Below are positions 56,912 through 64,000 of a stretch of DNA of 64,000 nucleotides, one piece after another. Source of the stretch: Phyllobacterium myrsinacearum (lineage in GTDB: Bacteria > Pseudomonadota > Alphaproteobacteria > Rhizobiales > Rhizobiaceae); contig NZ_JACGXN010000007.1 in assembly GCF_014138285.1 (NCBI RefSeq), forward strand, positions 211,926 through 275,925, given 5' to 3'. A program made the position numbers and the translations under genes. The notes under the pieces are model-generated. The model searched no databases. It saw only the letters and a list, made by a program, of their open reading frames with translations, and was not told the DNA's origin. Position 1 is the first letter of the stretch, and the number at the start of each line of letters is the position of its first letter.

Positions 56912-57676
56912 ATGCAAATGCAACTTATACGGAATGCAACGCTGAAACTTGACTATGCCGGTTCGACAATCCTGATCGATCCGTTCTTTGCGCTCAAACA
57001 CAGCCAGCGATCCATCACCGGCCGCTCACCCAATCCGATGACGGATCTCCCGGCTTCAACCGATGAGATTCTGGCAGGCGTTGAGTTGGTGCTCGTATCG
57101 CATTTGCACGCGGACCATTTCGATCCGGTCGCTCAGGAACTCACGCCCAAACACTTGCCGTTGATCTGCCAGCCGGGTGATGAAGAAACAATCCGTTCCT
57201 TCGGATTTACCGATGTCACGCCACTGACCCAAGATCTGACCTGGAAGAATATCCGCCTGACCCGCCGCGACGGTAATCACGGTACTGGAGCTGTGCTCCA
57301 ACTGATGGGCAATGTCATCGGCTTCACAATTGAAGCAGACAATGAACCATCCATCTATTGGGCAGGCGATACTATCCTCTATCCCCCGGTGATCGAGACA
57401 ATCGAAGCGACACAGCCAGATATCATCATCACTCATTCCTGCGGGGCCAAATGGGACGGGGTTCTCATCGTCATGGATGCAGAGCAGACTGTCGAGGTTT
57501 GCCGCATTGCTCCGCAGAAGACAAAAATCATCGCGACGCACATGGAAGCACTTGACCACGCAACGGTCACCCGCAACGATCTCAAGGCCCATGCGCAGGC
57601 AGCGGCTATCGATTCCCACAAGCTGATCATTCCCTCCGATGGAGAAATCCTCCATCTCACAGCCCCCAACTCATGA
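56912..57676 (+). CDS. Metallo-beta-lactamase-fold hydrolase
   Basis: A 254-residue cytosolic MBL-fold protein of the UlaG-like/YkrC group: ATLKLDYAGSTILIDPFFAL, the metal motif LVSHLHADHFD (HxHxDH), GNHGTGAVLQLMG, and YWAGDTILYPPVIETIEATQ. Lactones, phosphodiesters or other substrates are possible; none can be assigned. It overlaps the lactonase gene by four bases, suggesting joint function. Confidence 0.88.
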   Translation: MQMQLIRNATLKLDYAGSTILIDPFFALKHSQRSITGRSPNPMTDLPASTDEILAGVELVLVSHLHADHFDPVAQELTPKHLPLICQPGDEETIRSFGFTDVTPLTQDLTWKNIRLTRRDGNHGTGAVLQLMGNVIGFTIEADNEPSIYWAGDTILYPPVIETIEATQPDIIITHSCGAKWDGVLIVMDAEQTVEVCRIAPQKTKIIATHMEALDHATVTRNDLKAHAQAAAIDSHKLIIPSDGEILHLTAPNS

Positions 57677-58788
57677 GACCAACCATGCCAAAGACCTATG
57701 CTTTCGTCGGCAATCTGAATCGCAATGCTTTGCCCGGTGAGGGAAAGGGGATCAGCGTATTCCGGTTCGACGAGCAGACCGGTGATCTGACACTTGTCAG
57801 CGAATATCTCGCAATCGACAATCCGGGCTATATTGCGATTGATGAAAAGCGTAAGCGCCTTTACGCGGCGGTGGAAATTCCCAGCTGGAATGAAGGCTTG
57901 GCTGTCGCCTTCGATATCGATCCGGCCACAGGCGCGCTGTCCTATATCAACATGCAGCCAACGCTCGGCAACACCACGTGTCATCTGGGATTTGATCAGT
58001 CCGGCGACACCATTTTCGCCTCCAACTACACCGTTGCCGACCTTGGCGAGCGCCCCGGCAATGCGGTTGCTGCTTTCTCAATCCGTGCCGATGGCGGACT
58101 GGAACCGGCTTTTGCCGCCGCTGCTCATGAGGGCAAAGATGCGATCCTGGCGACGGACAAGCGGCAGCATGGTCACTGCGCCGTCGTCAGCCCTGACAAT
58201 CGCACCGTCTTCGTGTGTGACCTTGGACTTGACCGTATCATGGCCTACAGGCTGCCGCCCGCAGGCGGGAAACTTGAACTGGCCGCAACCCCATTTACTC
58301 AGTTTCCTGATGGCGCTGGCCCACGCCATATGACATTCCATCAAAATGGCAATATTGCCTATGTTATCAATGAATTGAACAGCACTGTTTCAGTACTTCA
58401 TTATAATCCAGACACAGCTGAATTGAAACTTGGTCAGACACTTCCATCCATCCCGGCGGATTTCACCGATACCAATACCTGCGCAGAGATTGCTGTCAGT
58501 GCCGATGGCAGGTTCCTCTATGGATCAAACCGTGGGCACAACAGCATTGTCAGCTACGCCATTGCTGCTGACGGCAGTATTTCCCTGATCGGCTGGACAC
58601 CGTCGCAGGGCCTTGGGCCGCGCAATTTCGTCATCGACCCCACGGGTAAGTTCATGTTCGTTGCCAATCAGAAAGGCGGCGGCATCGCTGTGTTCAAACG
58701 TGATATCGAAACCGGGGCATTGGAAGATACCGGCAAGCGTGTGGACCTGCCAACACCCATGCGCATGGTCTTCGGCCAGTTCGAATAG
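57673..58788 (+). CDS. Lactonase family protein (7-bladed beta-propeller)
   Basis: A 371-residue beta-propeller protein of the 6-phosphogluconolactonase/muconate lactonising type: FVGNLNRNALPGEGKGISVF, GHCAVVSPDNRTVFVCDLGLDRI, GAGPRHMTFHQNG and SNRGHNSIVSYAI are repeats of the blade pattern. No signal peptide. A start at 57685 (MPKTYAF) is equally possible. The pair MBL/lactonase sits between trkA and dat, which are closer neighbours in genomes I recall. Confidence 0.9.
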   Translation: MRPTMPKTYAFVGNLNRNALPGEGKGISVFRFDEQTGDLTLVSEYLAIDNPGYIAIDEKRKRLYAAVEIPSWNEGLAVAFDIDPATGALSYINMQPTLGNTTCHLGFDQSGDTIFASNYTVADLGERPGNAVAAFSIRADGGLEPAFAAAAHEGKDAILATDKRQHGHCAVVSPDNRTVFVCDLGLDRIMAYRLPPAGGKLELAATPFTQFPDGAGPRHMTFHQNGNIAYVINELNSTVSVLHYNPDTAELKLGQTLPSIPADFTDTNTCAEIAVSADGRFLYGSNRGHNSIVSYAIAADGSISLIGWTPSQGLGPRNFVIDPTGKFMFVANQKGGGIAVFKRDIETGALEDTGKRVDLPTPMRMVFGQFE

Positions 58789-58800
58789 GAGTTTTTACCG

Positions 58801-59667
58801 ATGTCCCGCATCGCTTATGTCAATGGCCAGTACATTCCGCACGCCAATGCTGGTGTCCACATCGAAGACCGCGGCTATCAGTTTGCCGATGGCGTCTACG
58901 AGGTATGTGAGGTTGCGCGCGGCAATATCATGGACATGACGCGCCATCTCGATCGCCTTGGCCGCTCTCTCTCGGAGCTGCGGATTGGCTGGCCGATGAA
59001 CCGAAAGGCGCTCCAGAGTGTGATTGCTGAAGTTGTCAGGCGAAACCGCGTGTATAATGGCCTGGTGTATCTGCAGGTGACGCGCGGCGTCGCCAAACGC
59101 GACCATATATTTCCTTCGGCTGATACGCCGCCTTCCATTGTGATTACGGCCAAACGCACCGACCCTGTTGTTTCCGCTGCCCGCGCATCAAAGGGCATCA
59201 AGGTCATCACGGTACCGGAGAACCGCTGGGAGCGGGTGGACATCAAATCTATCGGTCTTTTACCAAATGTTATGGCACGCCAGCAGGCCAAGGAGCAGGG
59301 CGCGCAGGAGGCCTGGTTTATTGATCCGGATGGAACCGTAAAAGAGGGCGCAGCGACAAATGCATGGATTGTCACCATGGACGGTATCCTGGTGACCAGA
59401 CAGGCGGAAACGGGCATTTTGCGCGGTATTACCCGTACAACGATCTTCGATGTGGCCAAAAAACTGGGATTGAAGATCGAGGAACGCGGCTTTTCTGTCG
59501 AGGAAGCCAAGCGCGCGCGCGAAGTTTTTATGACCGCAGCCACAACTGTTGTCATGCCAATCGTTGCGATTGACGGCGAATCGGTGGCAAATGGACACCC
59601 GGGAACGATCGCACTTTCGTTACGGGAAGCGTTTTTTGACATTGCGGAAAAAACGCCATCCTGTTAA
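58801..59667 (+). CDS. dat: D-amino-acid aminotransferase
   Basis: A 288-residue class IV PLP aminotransferase making D-amino acids such as D-alanine and D-glutamate from 2-oxoacids. It has FADGVYEVCEVARG near the start, the PLP Lys in VDIKSIGLLPNVMARQ, EGAATNAWIV and GILRGITR. It starts 12 bases after the lactonase. D-amino-acid rather than branched-chain specificity follows the KSIGLLPNV pattern and the 285-290 length. Confidence 0.92.
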   Translation: MSRIAYVNGQYIPHANAGVHIEDRGYQFADGVYEVCEVARGNIMDMTRHLDRLGRSLSELRIGWPMNRKALQSVIAEVVRRNRVYNGLVYLQVTRGVAKRDHIFPSADTPPSIVITAKRTDPVVSAARASKGIKVITVPENRWERVDIKSIGLLPNVMARQQAKEQGAQEAWFIDPDGTVKEGAATNAWIVTMDGILVTRQAETGILRGITRTTIFDVAKKLGLKIEERGFSVEEAKRAREVFMTAATTVVMPIVAIDGESVANGHPGTIALSLREAFFDIAEKTPSC

Positions 59668-59787
59668 CCGGAGTATGAGGGGACTAACAGAAGCTATTTT
59701 TCACCTCCTGCAGGAGTAGGATTTTCTGCTCCCGTTGCCGAATTTTGTATGAGACACGTTTGCTGATCGCATAAAAGGACAAAAACA

Positions 59788-60033
59788 ATGGCTGAACGAT
59801 CGCAGAATCTTCAGGACCTTTTTCTGAATTCAGTCAGAAAACAGAAGATTTCTCTGACAATTTTCCTCATCAATGGCGTCAAACTGACCGGTATTGTCAC
59901 ATCTTTCGACAATTTCTGCGTGCTGTTGCGCCGCGACGGCCATTCTCAGCTCGTCTACAAACATGCCATCTCGACCATCATGCCGAGTCAGCCTGTCCAG
60001 ATGTTCGAAGCTGAAGCCGAAGACAGCGACTGA
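59788..60033 (+). CDS. hfq: RNA chaperone Hfq
   Basis: An 81-residue Sm-like protein; hexamers pair small RNAs with targets. It shows the full Sm1 motif ([20 protein letters not shown]...[14 protein letters not shown]) and Sm2 [10 protein letters not shown], with a short acidic tail typical of alphaproteobacteria. The 120-base gap from dat has a palindromic CTCCTGCAGGAG. It is 8 bases upstream of hflX. Confidence 0.98.
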   Translation: MAERSQNLQDLFLNSVRKQKISLTIFLINGVKLTGIVTSFDNFCVLLRRDGHSQLVYKHAISTIMPSQPVQMFEAEAEDSD

Positions 60034-60041
60034 GATAACAT

Positions 60042-61454
60042 TTGACCAAAGAAACAAGGCGTAACGCGCAAATTCCTGGCGGATCAACCGATAATGGTGA
60101 GACCGCCAGAGAACCCACGCGCGCAATCGTCATTGTGCCTGTTTTGCCGCCGCGCTTTTCCGATGGCGGCAAGGCCGACGACCATGGCCGCATGAAGCAT
60201 CAGCCCGAATTCCAGCGCAGCAACGACGCGCGACTGGAAGAGGCCGAAGGTTTGGCCCGCGCCATCGATCTGGACATTGTCCATTCCGATATCGTGCAGG
60301 TCTCGGCACCGCGCCCGGCAACCTTGCTGGGCACAGGCAAGGTTGAGACCATCCACGAGCTCATCGAGGCTTCCCATGCGGAACTCGTGATCGTGGATCA
60401 TTCCCTGACGCCGGTACAACAGCGCAATCTCGAAAAGGCATGGAATGCCAAGGTTCTCGACAGGACCGGGCTTATTCTCGAGATTTTTGGACGGCGTGCC
60501 CAGACGAAAGAGGGCGCCTTGCAGGTGGAGCTCGCGCACCTCACCTATCAGAAGGGGCGTCTGGTCCGCAGTTGGACGCACCTTGAGCGCCAGCGCGGCG
60601 GCGGCGGCTTCCTCGGCGGCCCCGGTGAAACGCAGATCGAAGCGGACAGGCGTGCACTGCAGGAAAAGATCCTGCGCATCAAACGCGAGCTGGAAACAGT
60701 GGTGCGCACCCGCACGCTGCACCGGAGCAAACGCAAGAAAGTGCCGCATCCGGTCGTGGCGCTTGTGGGCTATACCAATGCGGGTAAATCAACGCTGTTC
60801 AACCGTTTGACAGGAGCAGGGGTCGTCGCCGAAGACATGCTCTTCGCCACGCTCGATCCCACGTTGCGCCGTATCCGGCTGGAACACGGTGAGACCATCA
60901 TTCTGTCCGACACCGTGGGTTTCATCTCTAACCTGCCCACGCATCTTGTTGCAGCCTTCCGGGCAACACTGGAAGAAGTGGTAGAAGCCGATCTTATCCT
61001 GCATATCCGCGATATTTCCGATCCGGATACTGCAGCCCAATCCGAAGATGTTCATGCGATCATGACCAGTCTTGGCATTGAGCGCGGTGATACGAAACGC
61101 ATTCTCGAAGTTTGGAACAAGATCGACAAGCTTGACGATGCAGGACGCGAGTCGGCACAGCGTCTCAGTGCGGCTGCTAAGGGCAATGAGCACCCAATTC
61201 CGGTGTCGGCAATCACGGGCGAGGGCGTGGAAGCCTTGCTCAAGGAAATCGAGAACCGCATTGCCGGCAAGCTGAAGCACGTCAAAATTACCTTGCGCCC
61301 GGACCAGATGCGATTGATGGACTGGATTTACCAGCATTCCAGCAATGTGAAACGCAAGGATCTCGACGATGGGTCGGTGTCTCTCACCATGGATATGACC
61401 GTCGCATCGCATGCCAATCTCGATGAGAAATTGTTGCGCCGGAACAACGGCTAA
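60042..61454 (+). CDS. hflX: GTPase HflX
   Basis: A 470-residue ribosome-associated GTPase that splits stalled 70S ribosomes. An N-terminal HflX domain contains ARPATLLGTGKVETIHELIE-like sequence and a glycine-rich GGGGFLGGPGETQIE; the G domain has G1 GYTNAGKSTLFNRL, G3 DTVGFI and G4 NKID. It starts with TTG at 60042, eight bases after hfq. The hfq-hflX pair is conserved across proteobacteria. It converges with mazG (6-base gap). Confidence 0.97.
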   Translation: MTKETRRNAQIPGGSTDNGETAREPTRAIVIVPVLPPRFSDGGKADDHGRMKHQPEFQRSNDARLEEAEGLARAIDLDIVHSDIVQVSAPRPATLLGTGKVETIHELIEASHAELVIVDHSLTPVQQRNLEKAWNAKVLDRTGLILEIFGRRAQTKEGALQVELAHLTYQKGRLVRSWTHLERQRGGGGFLGGPGETQIEADRRALQEKILRIKRELETVVRTRTLHRSKRKKVPHPVVALVGYTNAGKSTLFNRLTGAGVVAEDMLFATLDPTLRRIRLEHGETIILSDTVGFISNLPTHLVAAFRATLEEVVEADLILHIRDISDPDTAAQSEDVHAIMTSLGIERGDTKRILEVWNKIDKLDDAGRESAQRLSAAAKGNEHPIPVSAITGEGVEALLKEIENRIAGKLKHVKITLRPDQMRLMDWIYQHSSNVKRKDLDDGSVSLTMDMTVASHANLDEKLLRRNNG

Positions 61455-61460
61455 GGCGCG

Positions 61461-62282
61461 TTACTTCGCAGTTTTTGCTTCCTGCCAGAGCGCTTCCATT
61501 TCCTCAAGCGTTGCCGCATCAAGCGTCTGTTTTTGCTCGTTTAGCTTGTGCTCGATATAGTGGAAGCGCGACCGGAATTTTTCATTGGTACCGCGCAGGG
61601 CGCTTTCCGGTTCTAACTTCAGATGCCGGCCGAGATTGACTATGGCAAACAGCAGATCACCATACTCTTCTTCGGTGTTTTCCTGATCACCGTTGGCAAT
61701 GGCCTGTTTCAGTTCGCCGATTTCTTCCTCAATCTTGTCGAGAATGGGTGCTGCTTCTGACCAGTCAAAGCCAACCTTGGCTGCCTTCTGCTGGAGTTTG
61801 AGCGCGCGCATCAGGGCCGGAAACCCATGCGGGATGTCGTCGAGAAAGCCGTTCGGCTCGATTGCTCCAAGGTTGAGCGTAGCGCGGCGCTCGCGCCGTT
61901 CTGCCTTTTCCTCGGCCTTGATCTTGTCCCACATACCCTTGGCCATGCCGGCACCACGGGCAGAGTCTTCGCCAAACACATGCGGATGGCGGCGGATCAT
62001 CTTGTGCGTGATCGCCTGAACCACATCGCCGAAATCGAATGCCTTCATCTCTTCCGCCATCCGCGCGTGAAACACGACCTGCAATAGCAGATCACCGAGC
62101 TCTTCGCGCAGATCGTCGATATCATTACGTTCGATGGCATCAATAACCTCGAACGCTTCCTCAAGCGTATAAGGGGCGATCGATTTGAAATCCTGTTCGA
62201 GATCCCACGGGCACCCAGTGACGGGCGTGCGCAAGGCTTGCATGATAGCGAGGAGGCGGGTGATGTCGCGTGATGGTTTCAT
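61461..62282 (-). CDS. mazG: Nucleoside triphosphate pyrophosphohydrolase MazG
   Basis: Hydrolyses (d)NTPs to monophosphates. The 273-residue protein has two MazG repeats: the N-terminal one with CPWDLEQDFKSI, EEAFEVIDAIE and LREELGDLLLQVVFHARMAEE (Mg-binding Glu/Asp), and the C-terminal one with IEEEIGELKQAI and EEEYGDLLFAIVNL. The frame is open to 62372, but MKPSRDITRLLAIM at 62282 is the family start. It follows the small protein gene by 76 bases. Confidence 0.95.
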   Translation of the reverse strand: MKPSRDITRLLAIMQALRTPVTGCPWDLEQDFKSIAPYTLEEAFEVIDAIERNDIDDLREELGDLLLQVVFHARMAEEMKAFDFGDVVQAITHKMIRRHPHVFGEDSARGAGMAKGMWDKIKAEEKAERRERRATLNLGAIEPNGFLDDIPHGFPALMRALKLQQKAAKVGFDWSEAAPILDKIEEEIGELKQAIANGDQENTEEEYGDLLFAIVNLGRHLKLEPESALRGTNEKFRSRFHYIEHKLNEQKQTLDAATLEEMEALWQEAKTAK

Positions 62283-62358
62283 GCCAGACACACTAAGACA
62301 GGAGCGAGGCGGCTGATACGACCGAGCCCAAATGCCCGGCGCTTGTCCACAGGATCGG

Positions 62359-62595
62359 CTACGGTTTTCCAACCGCCTGCAGGGATATCGGCCCGATCAC
62401 GTCATAAACGACCTTGACGCCATCCACCGTTTTCGGAAGATCCGCGGTTTCAGGCACATGATCACGCAGATTGATCTTGATGGCATAGGAGTCACCAATC
62501 CGGATCAAGCCGACACCAATAACGGTGCCGCAGGATCCGGCAATTTCTTTCGCTTTCGGCTTGGCGAGCCGCGCCTGTTCGATGGAAGTGCTCAT
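62359..62595 (-). CDS. Small protein resembling a stand-alone trypsin accessory domain
   Basis: A 78-residue soluble protein: MSTSIEQARLAKPKAKEIAG, GTVIGVGLIRIGDSYAIKIN and a closing LPKTVDGVKVVYDVIGPI. The pattern V-x-G-V-G, short hairpin, then LP...v-x-G-V-x-V resembles the N-terminal module often fused in front of trypsin-like bacterial proteins. Its start lies 45 bases downstream of the stop of a trypsin-like protease gene on the same strand, so the two probably form one unit. An inhibitor, pro-domain or folding-helper role is only a guess. Confidence 0.7.
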   Translation of the reverse strand: MSTSIEQARLAKPKAKEIAGSCGTVIGVGLIRIGDSYAIKINLRDHVPETADLPKTVDGVKVVYDVIGPISLQAVGKP

Positions 62596-62640
62596 GGCTC
62601 TAATTTAGTGCATCGTAGTGGCTACGGCTAGGGGCAACAC

Positions 62641-63672
62641 TCAAACAGGCATTGTCAGCCCTAATTGCTCCAGAACGATCGAAAGATCATTGGCAAAGGT
62701 CACTCCCTTGCCGTTCGTGCCACCCTGATCACTGCCGGCAAACAGCAGGGCGCAGGCATAGCCTTTTTCGTCCATGATAACAGATCCGCTGTCGCCGCCG
62801 GAGCTGAAAGGACCGCTGCTGGATGTCTCGATTTCGATCTGGCTGTCGAAGCCAATGTCGCCAAACTCATAGCTAACCACGACATCATCAACTTCAATTG
62901 CCGTCACAATGCCCTGGGTTACGCCCGTTGTCCTGCCGACCTTGAAGACTTTGTCACCGGGGCGGAGCGGCGTTTTGCGCAGCCCCTTGAGCTTGCCTGC
63001 ACCCGTTAAGGTAACCGCGTCAAACTCGACATCCGCGTCGATGGAAGCAATGGCAGCATCGACCAGATTGTTCATGCCTGACTCCACCGGTATAAAAGCC
63101 AGCAATTCTCCCACCTTGTCCTTGCTTTTCTTGCCGCCGTCATAGGCCCCGGGCTGCAGGATCGCATCACCGATTTTCGCCTTGTTTTCATTGGCCAGCA
63201 CATGATTATTGCTGAGAATGACCGCTTTGCCGCTCGCCGTATGCTGTGCAAAGCCGCCAAGCGTGCCCGCCGTAATGGAATAGTGCCCGATTGATGATCC
63301 GATCAGCAGCGGCCTCTGGCGCAGTTGATGCCAGGGCAACGCCGCAGGTTCGGCCGCCACGCCGCCTTTGAACACGGTTCCGATATAGGTAATGTCGGCC
63401 TTATTGCGCGCGGCTTCTTCGATCTGCTGGCGCAGATAGGCGTTTGTTTCAAGCGCACGGCGTTGCACGCGGACTGCGAGCCGGTAATCGTTCGTTCCAT
63501 CACCGGCAGCGATACCAAGGGCGATACCGCCTTCAACGCCGGTCAGACGCCGTGTTGCGGTGGACCGGATAATCCGGCGCTCAGCGCGAATTTCGGTGAC
63601 AAGGGGTCGAATGATCTGTTCTGCGATTTCGGTTTTCAGTGCGCGTACAGTTTTCAAATCCACGGTGGTCAT
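62641..63672 (-). CDS. Trypsin-like serine protease (S1-type), uncharacterised
   Basis: A 343-residue protein. An N-terminal helical segment (1-40) is followed by a small module (TGVEGGIALGIAAGDG...YRLAVRVQRR, about 44-72) and a chymotrypsin-fold domain with probable catalytic triad His157 (ILSNNHVLA), Asp205 (LVDAAIASID) and Ser295 (SGGDSGSVI). There is no signal peptide, so it appears cytosolic or is exported by another route. The start at 63672 (MTTVDLKTVRALK) has AAGAAGG very close to it. The triad assignment comes from motif positions only. It is first gene of a likely two-gene operon. Confidence 0.82.
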   Translation of the reverse strand: MTTVDLKTVRALKTEIAEQIIRPLVTEIRAERRIIRSTATRRLTGVEGGIALGIAAGDGTNDYRLAVRVQRRALETNAYLRQQIEEAARNKADITYIGTVFKGGVAAEPAALPWHQLRQRPLLIGSSIGHYSITAGTLGGFAQHTASGKAVILSNNHVLANENKAKIGDAILQPGAYDGGKKSKDKVGELLAFIPVESGMNNLVDAAIASIDADVEFDAVTLTGAGKLKGLRKTPLRPGDKVFKVGRTTGVTQGIVTAIEVDDVVVSYEFGDIGFDSQIEIETSSSGPFSSGGDSGSVIMDEKGYACALLFAGSDQGGTNGKGVTFANDLSIVLEQLGLTMPV

Positions 63673-64000
63673 CCTTCTTGTGTCTACAAGTTCAGGGCAC
63701 GTGTGCGACTCGTGACGAGCTTAACGACGCATGATTCATTTGGCGAGTGATGAAGCAGATCAATTGAAGCGAAAGCCCCGGGTCTCACAGCCGGAAAAGG
63801 GGCCGCCGCAAAAGCCTTGCAAATGTAGGACTGCAGGCCATTGCATCCTCCTGAAAACAAAGAGGGTCTCGTATCTGTTGCAGTTGAAAATAGAATGTGC
63901 CCAGCTGTGAGTTCACGCTGAAGCGCGACTTGCGCGCTTTTGAAGCTAACCCGCACGCCGTCTCTGTGCGAGCAGTTTTTGCCGGAAGACTTCTGCTGGC
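63673..64000. other. Intergenic region at window edge, no gene found
   Basis: 328 bases upstream of the protease gene. No ORF with coding character, no RNA gene and no clear terminator is visible. It presumably holds the protease promoter; a gene may begin beyond the edge. Confidence 0.5.

Overview
The window is a stretch of an alphaproteobacterial chromosome, most likely from the Hyphomicrobiales (Rhizobiales), in or near Brucellaceae/Phyllobacteriaceae. The evidence is gene order: trpD-ppiD | tpiA-secG ... pyrG-kdsA-eno-ftsB-pdhABC-lpd-lipA, then ispDF | dusB(nifR3)-ntrB-ntrC, and ntrY-ntrX-trkA-dat-hfq-hflX | mazG. Other supporting traits are a lipoyl domain on PDH E1-beta, a fused IspDF, and an NtrX without the GAFTGA motif. 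ACC deaminase with its Lrp-type regulator suggests life on or near plants. No rRNA, tRNA, CRISPR array, integrase or transposase was found.

Layout. 1-19.2 kb is core metabolism: end of the trp operon, a periplasmic folding factor, glycolysis (tpiA, eno), SecG, an L,D-transpeptidase, CTP synthase, KDO-8-P synthase, a divisome protein, the whole pyruvate dehydrogenase complex and lipoyl synthase. 19.2-20.5 kb holds a long inverted repeat and a methyltransferase gene behind what looks like a leader-peptide attenuator. 20.4-26.4 kb carries a GNAT gene, pncC-ispDF, and the nitrogen-control genes dusB-ntrB-ntrC.

26.4-51.3 kb is a ~25-kb accessory block between ntrC and ntrY, which are adjacent in the related genomes I know. 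It begins with a visibly AT-rich two-gene cassette that I read as a colicin M-type (lipid II-degrading) bacteriocin with a membrane-anchored immunity protein. Then come acdR/acdS, a cobalamin-riboswitch-controlled cobalt transporter (cbtBA), copCD, several small or unknown proteins, an FbpABC-type ferric iron transporter, a GntR-regulated sugar ABC transporter and several DUF proteins.

51.3-64 kb returns to the conserved order: ntrY-ntrX, ridA-like, trkA, a metallo-hydrolase and a lactonase, dat, hfq-hflX, and convergently mazG. It ends with a two-gene operon coding for a trypsin-like protease and a small protein resembling a stand-alone protease accessory domain.

The most noteworthy items are the colicin M-like toxin/immunity pair (26511-27718), the branched-chain-rich leader peptide with mutually exclusive hairpins ahead of the methyltransferase (20209-20346), and the protease/small-protein pair (62359-63672).
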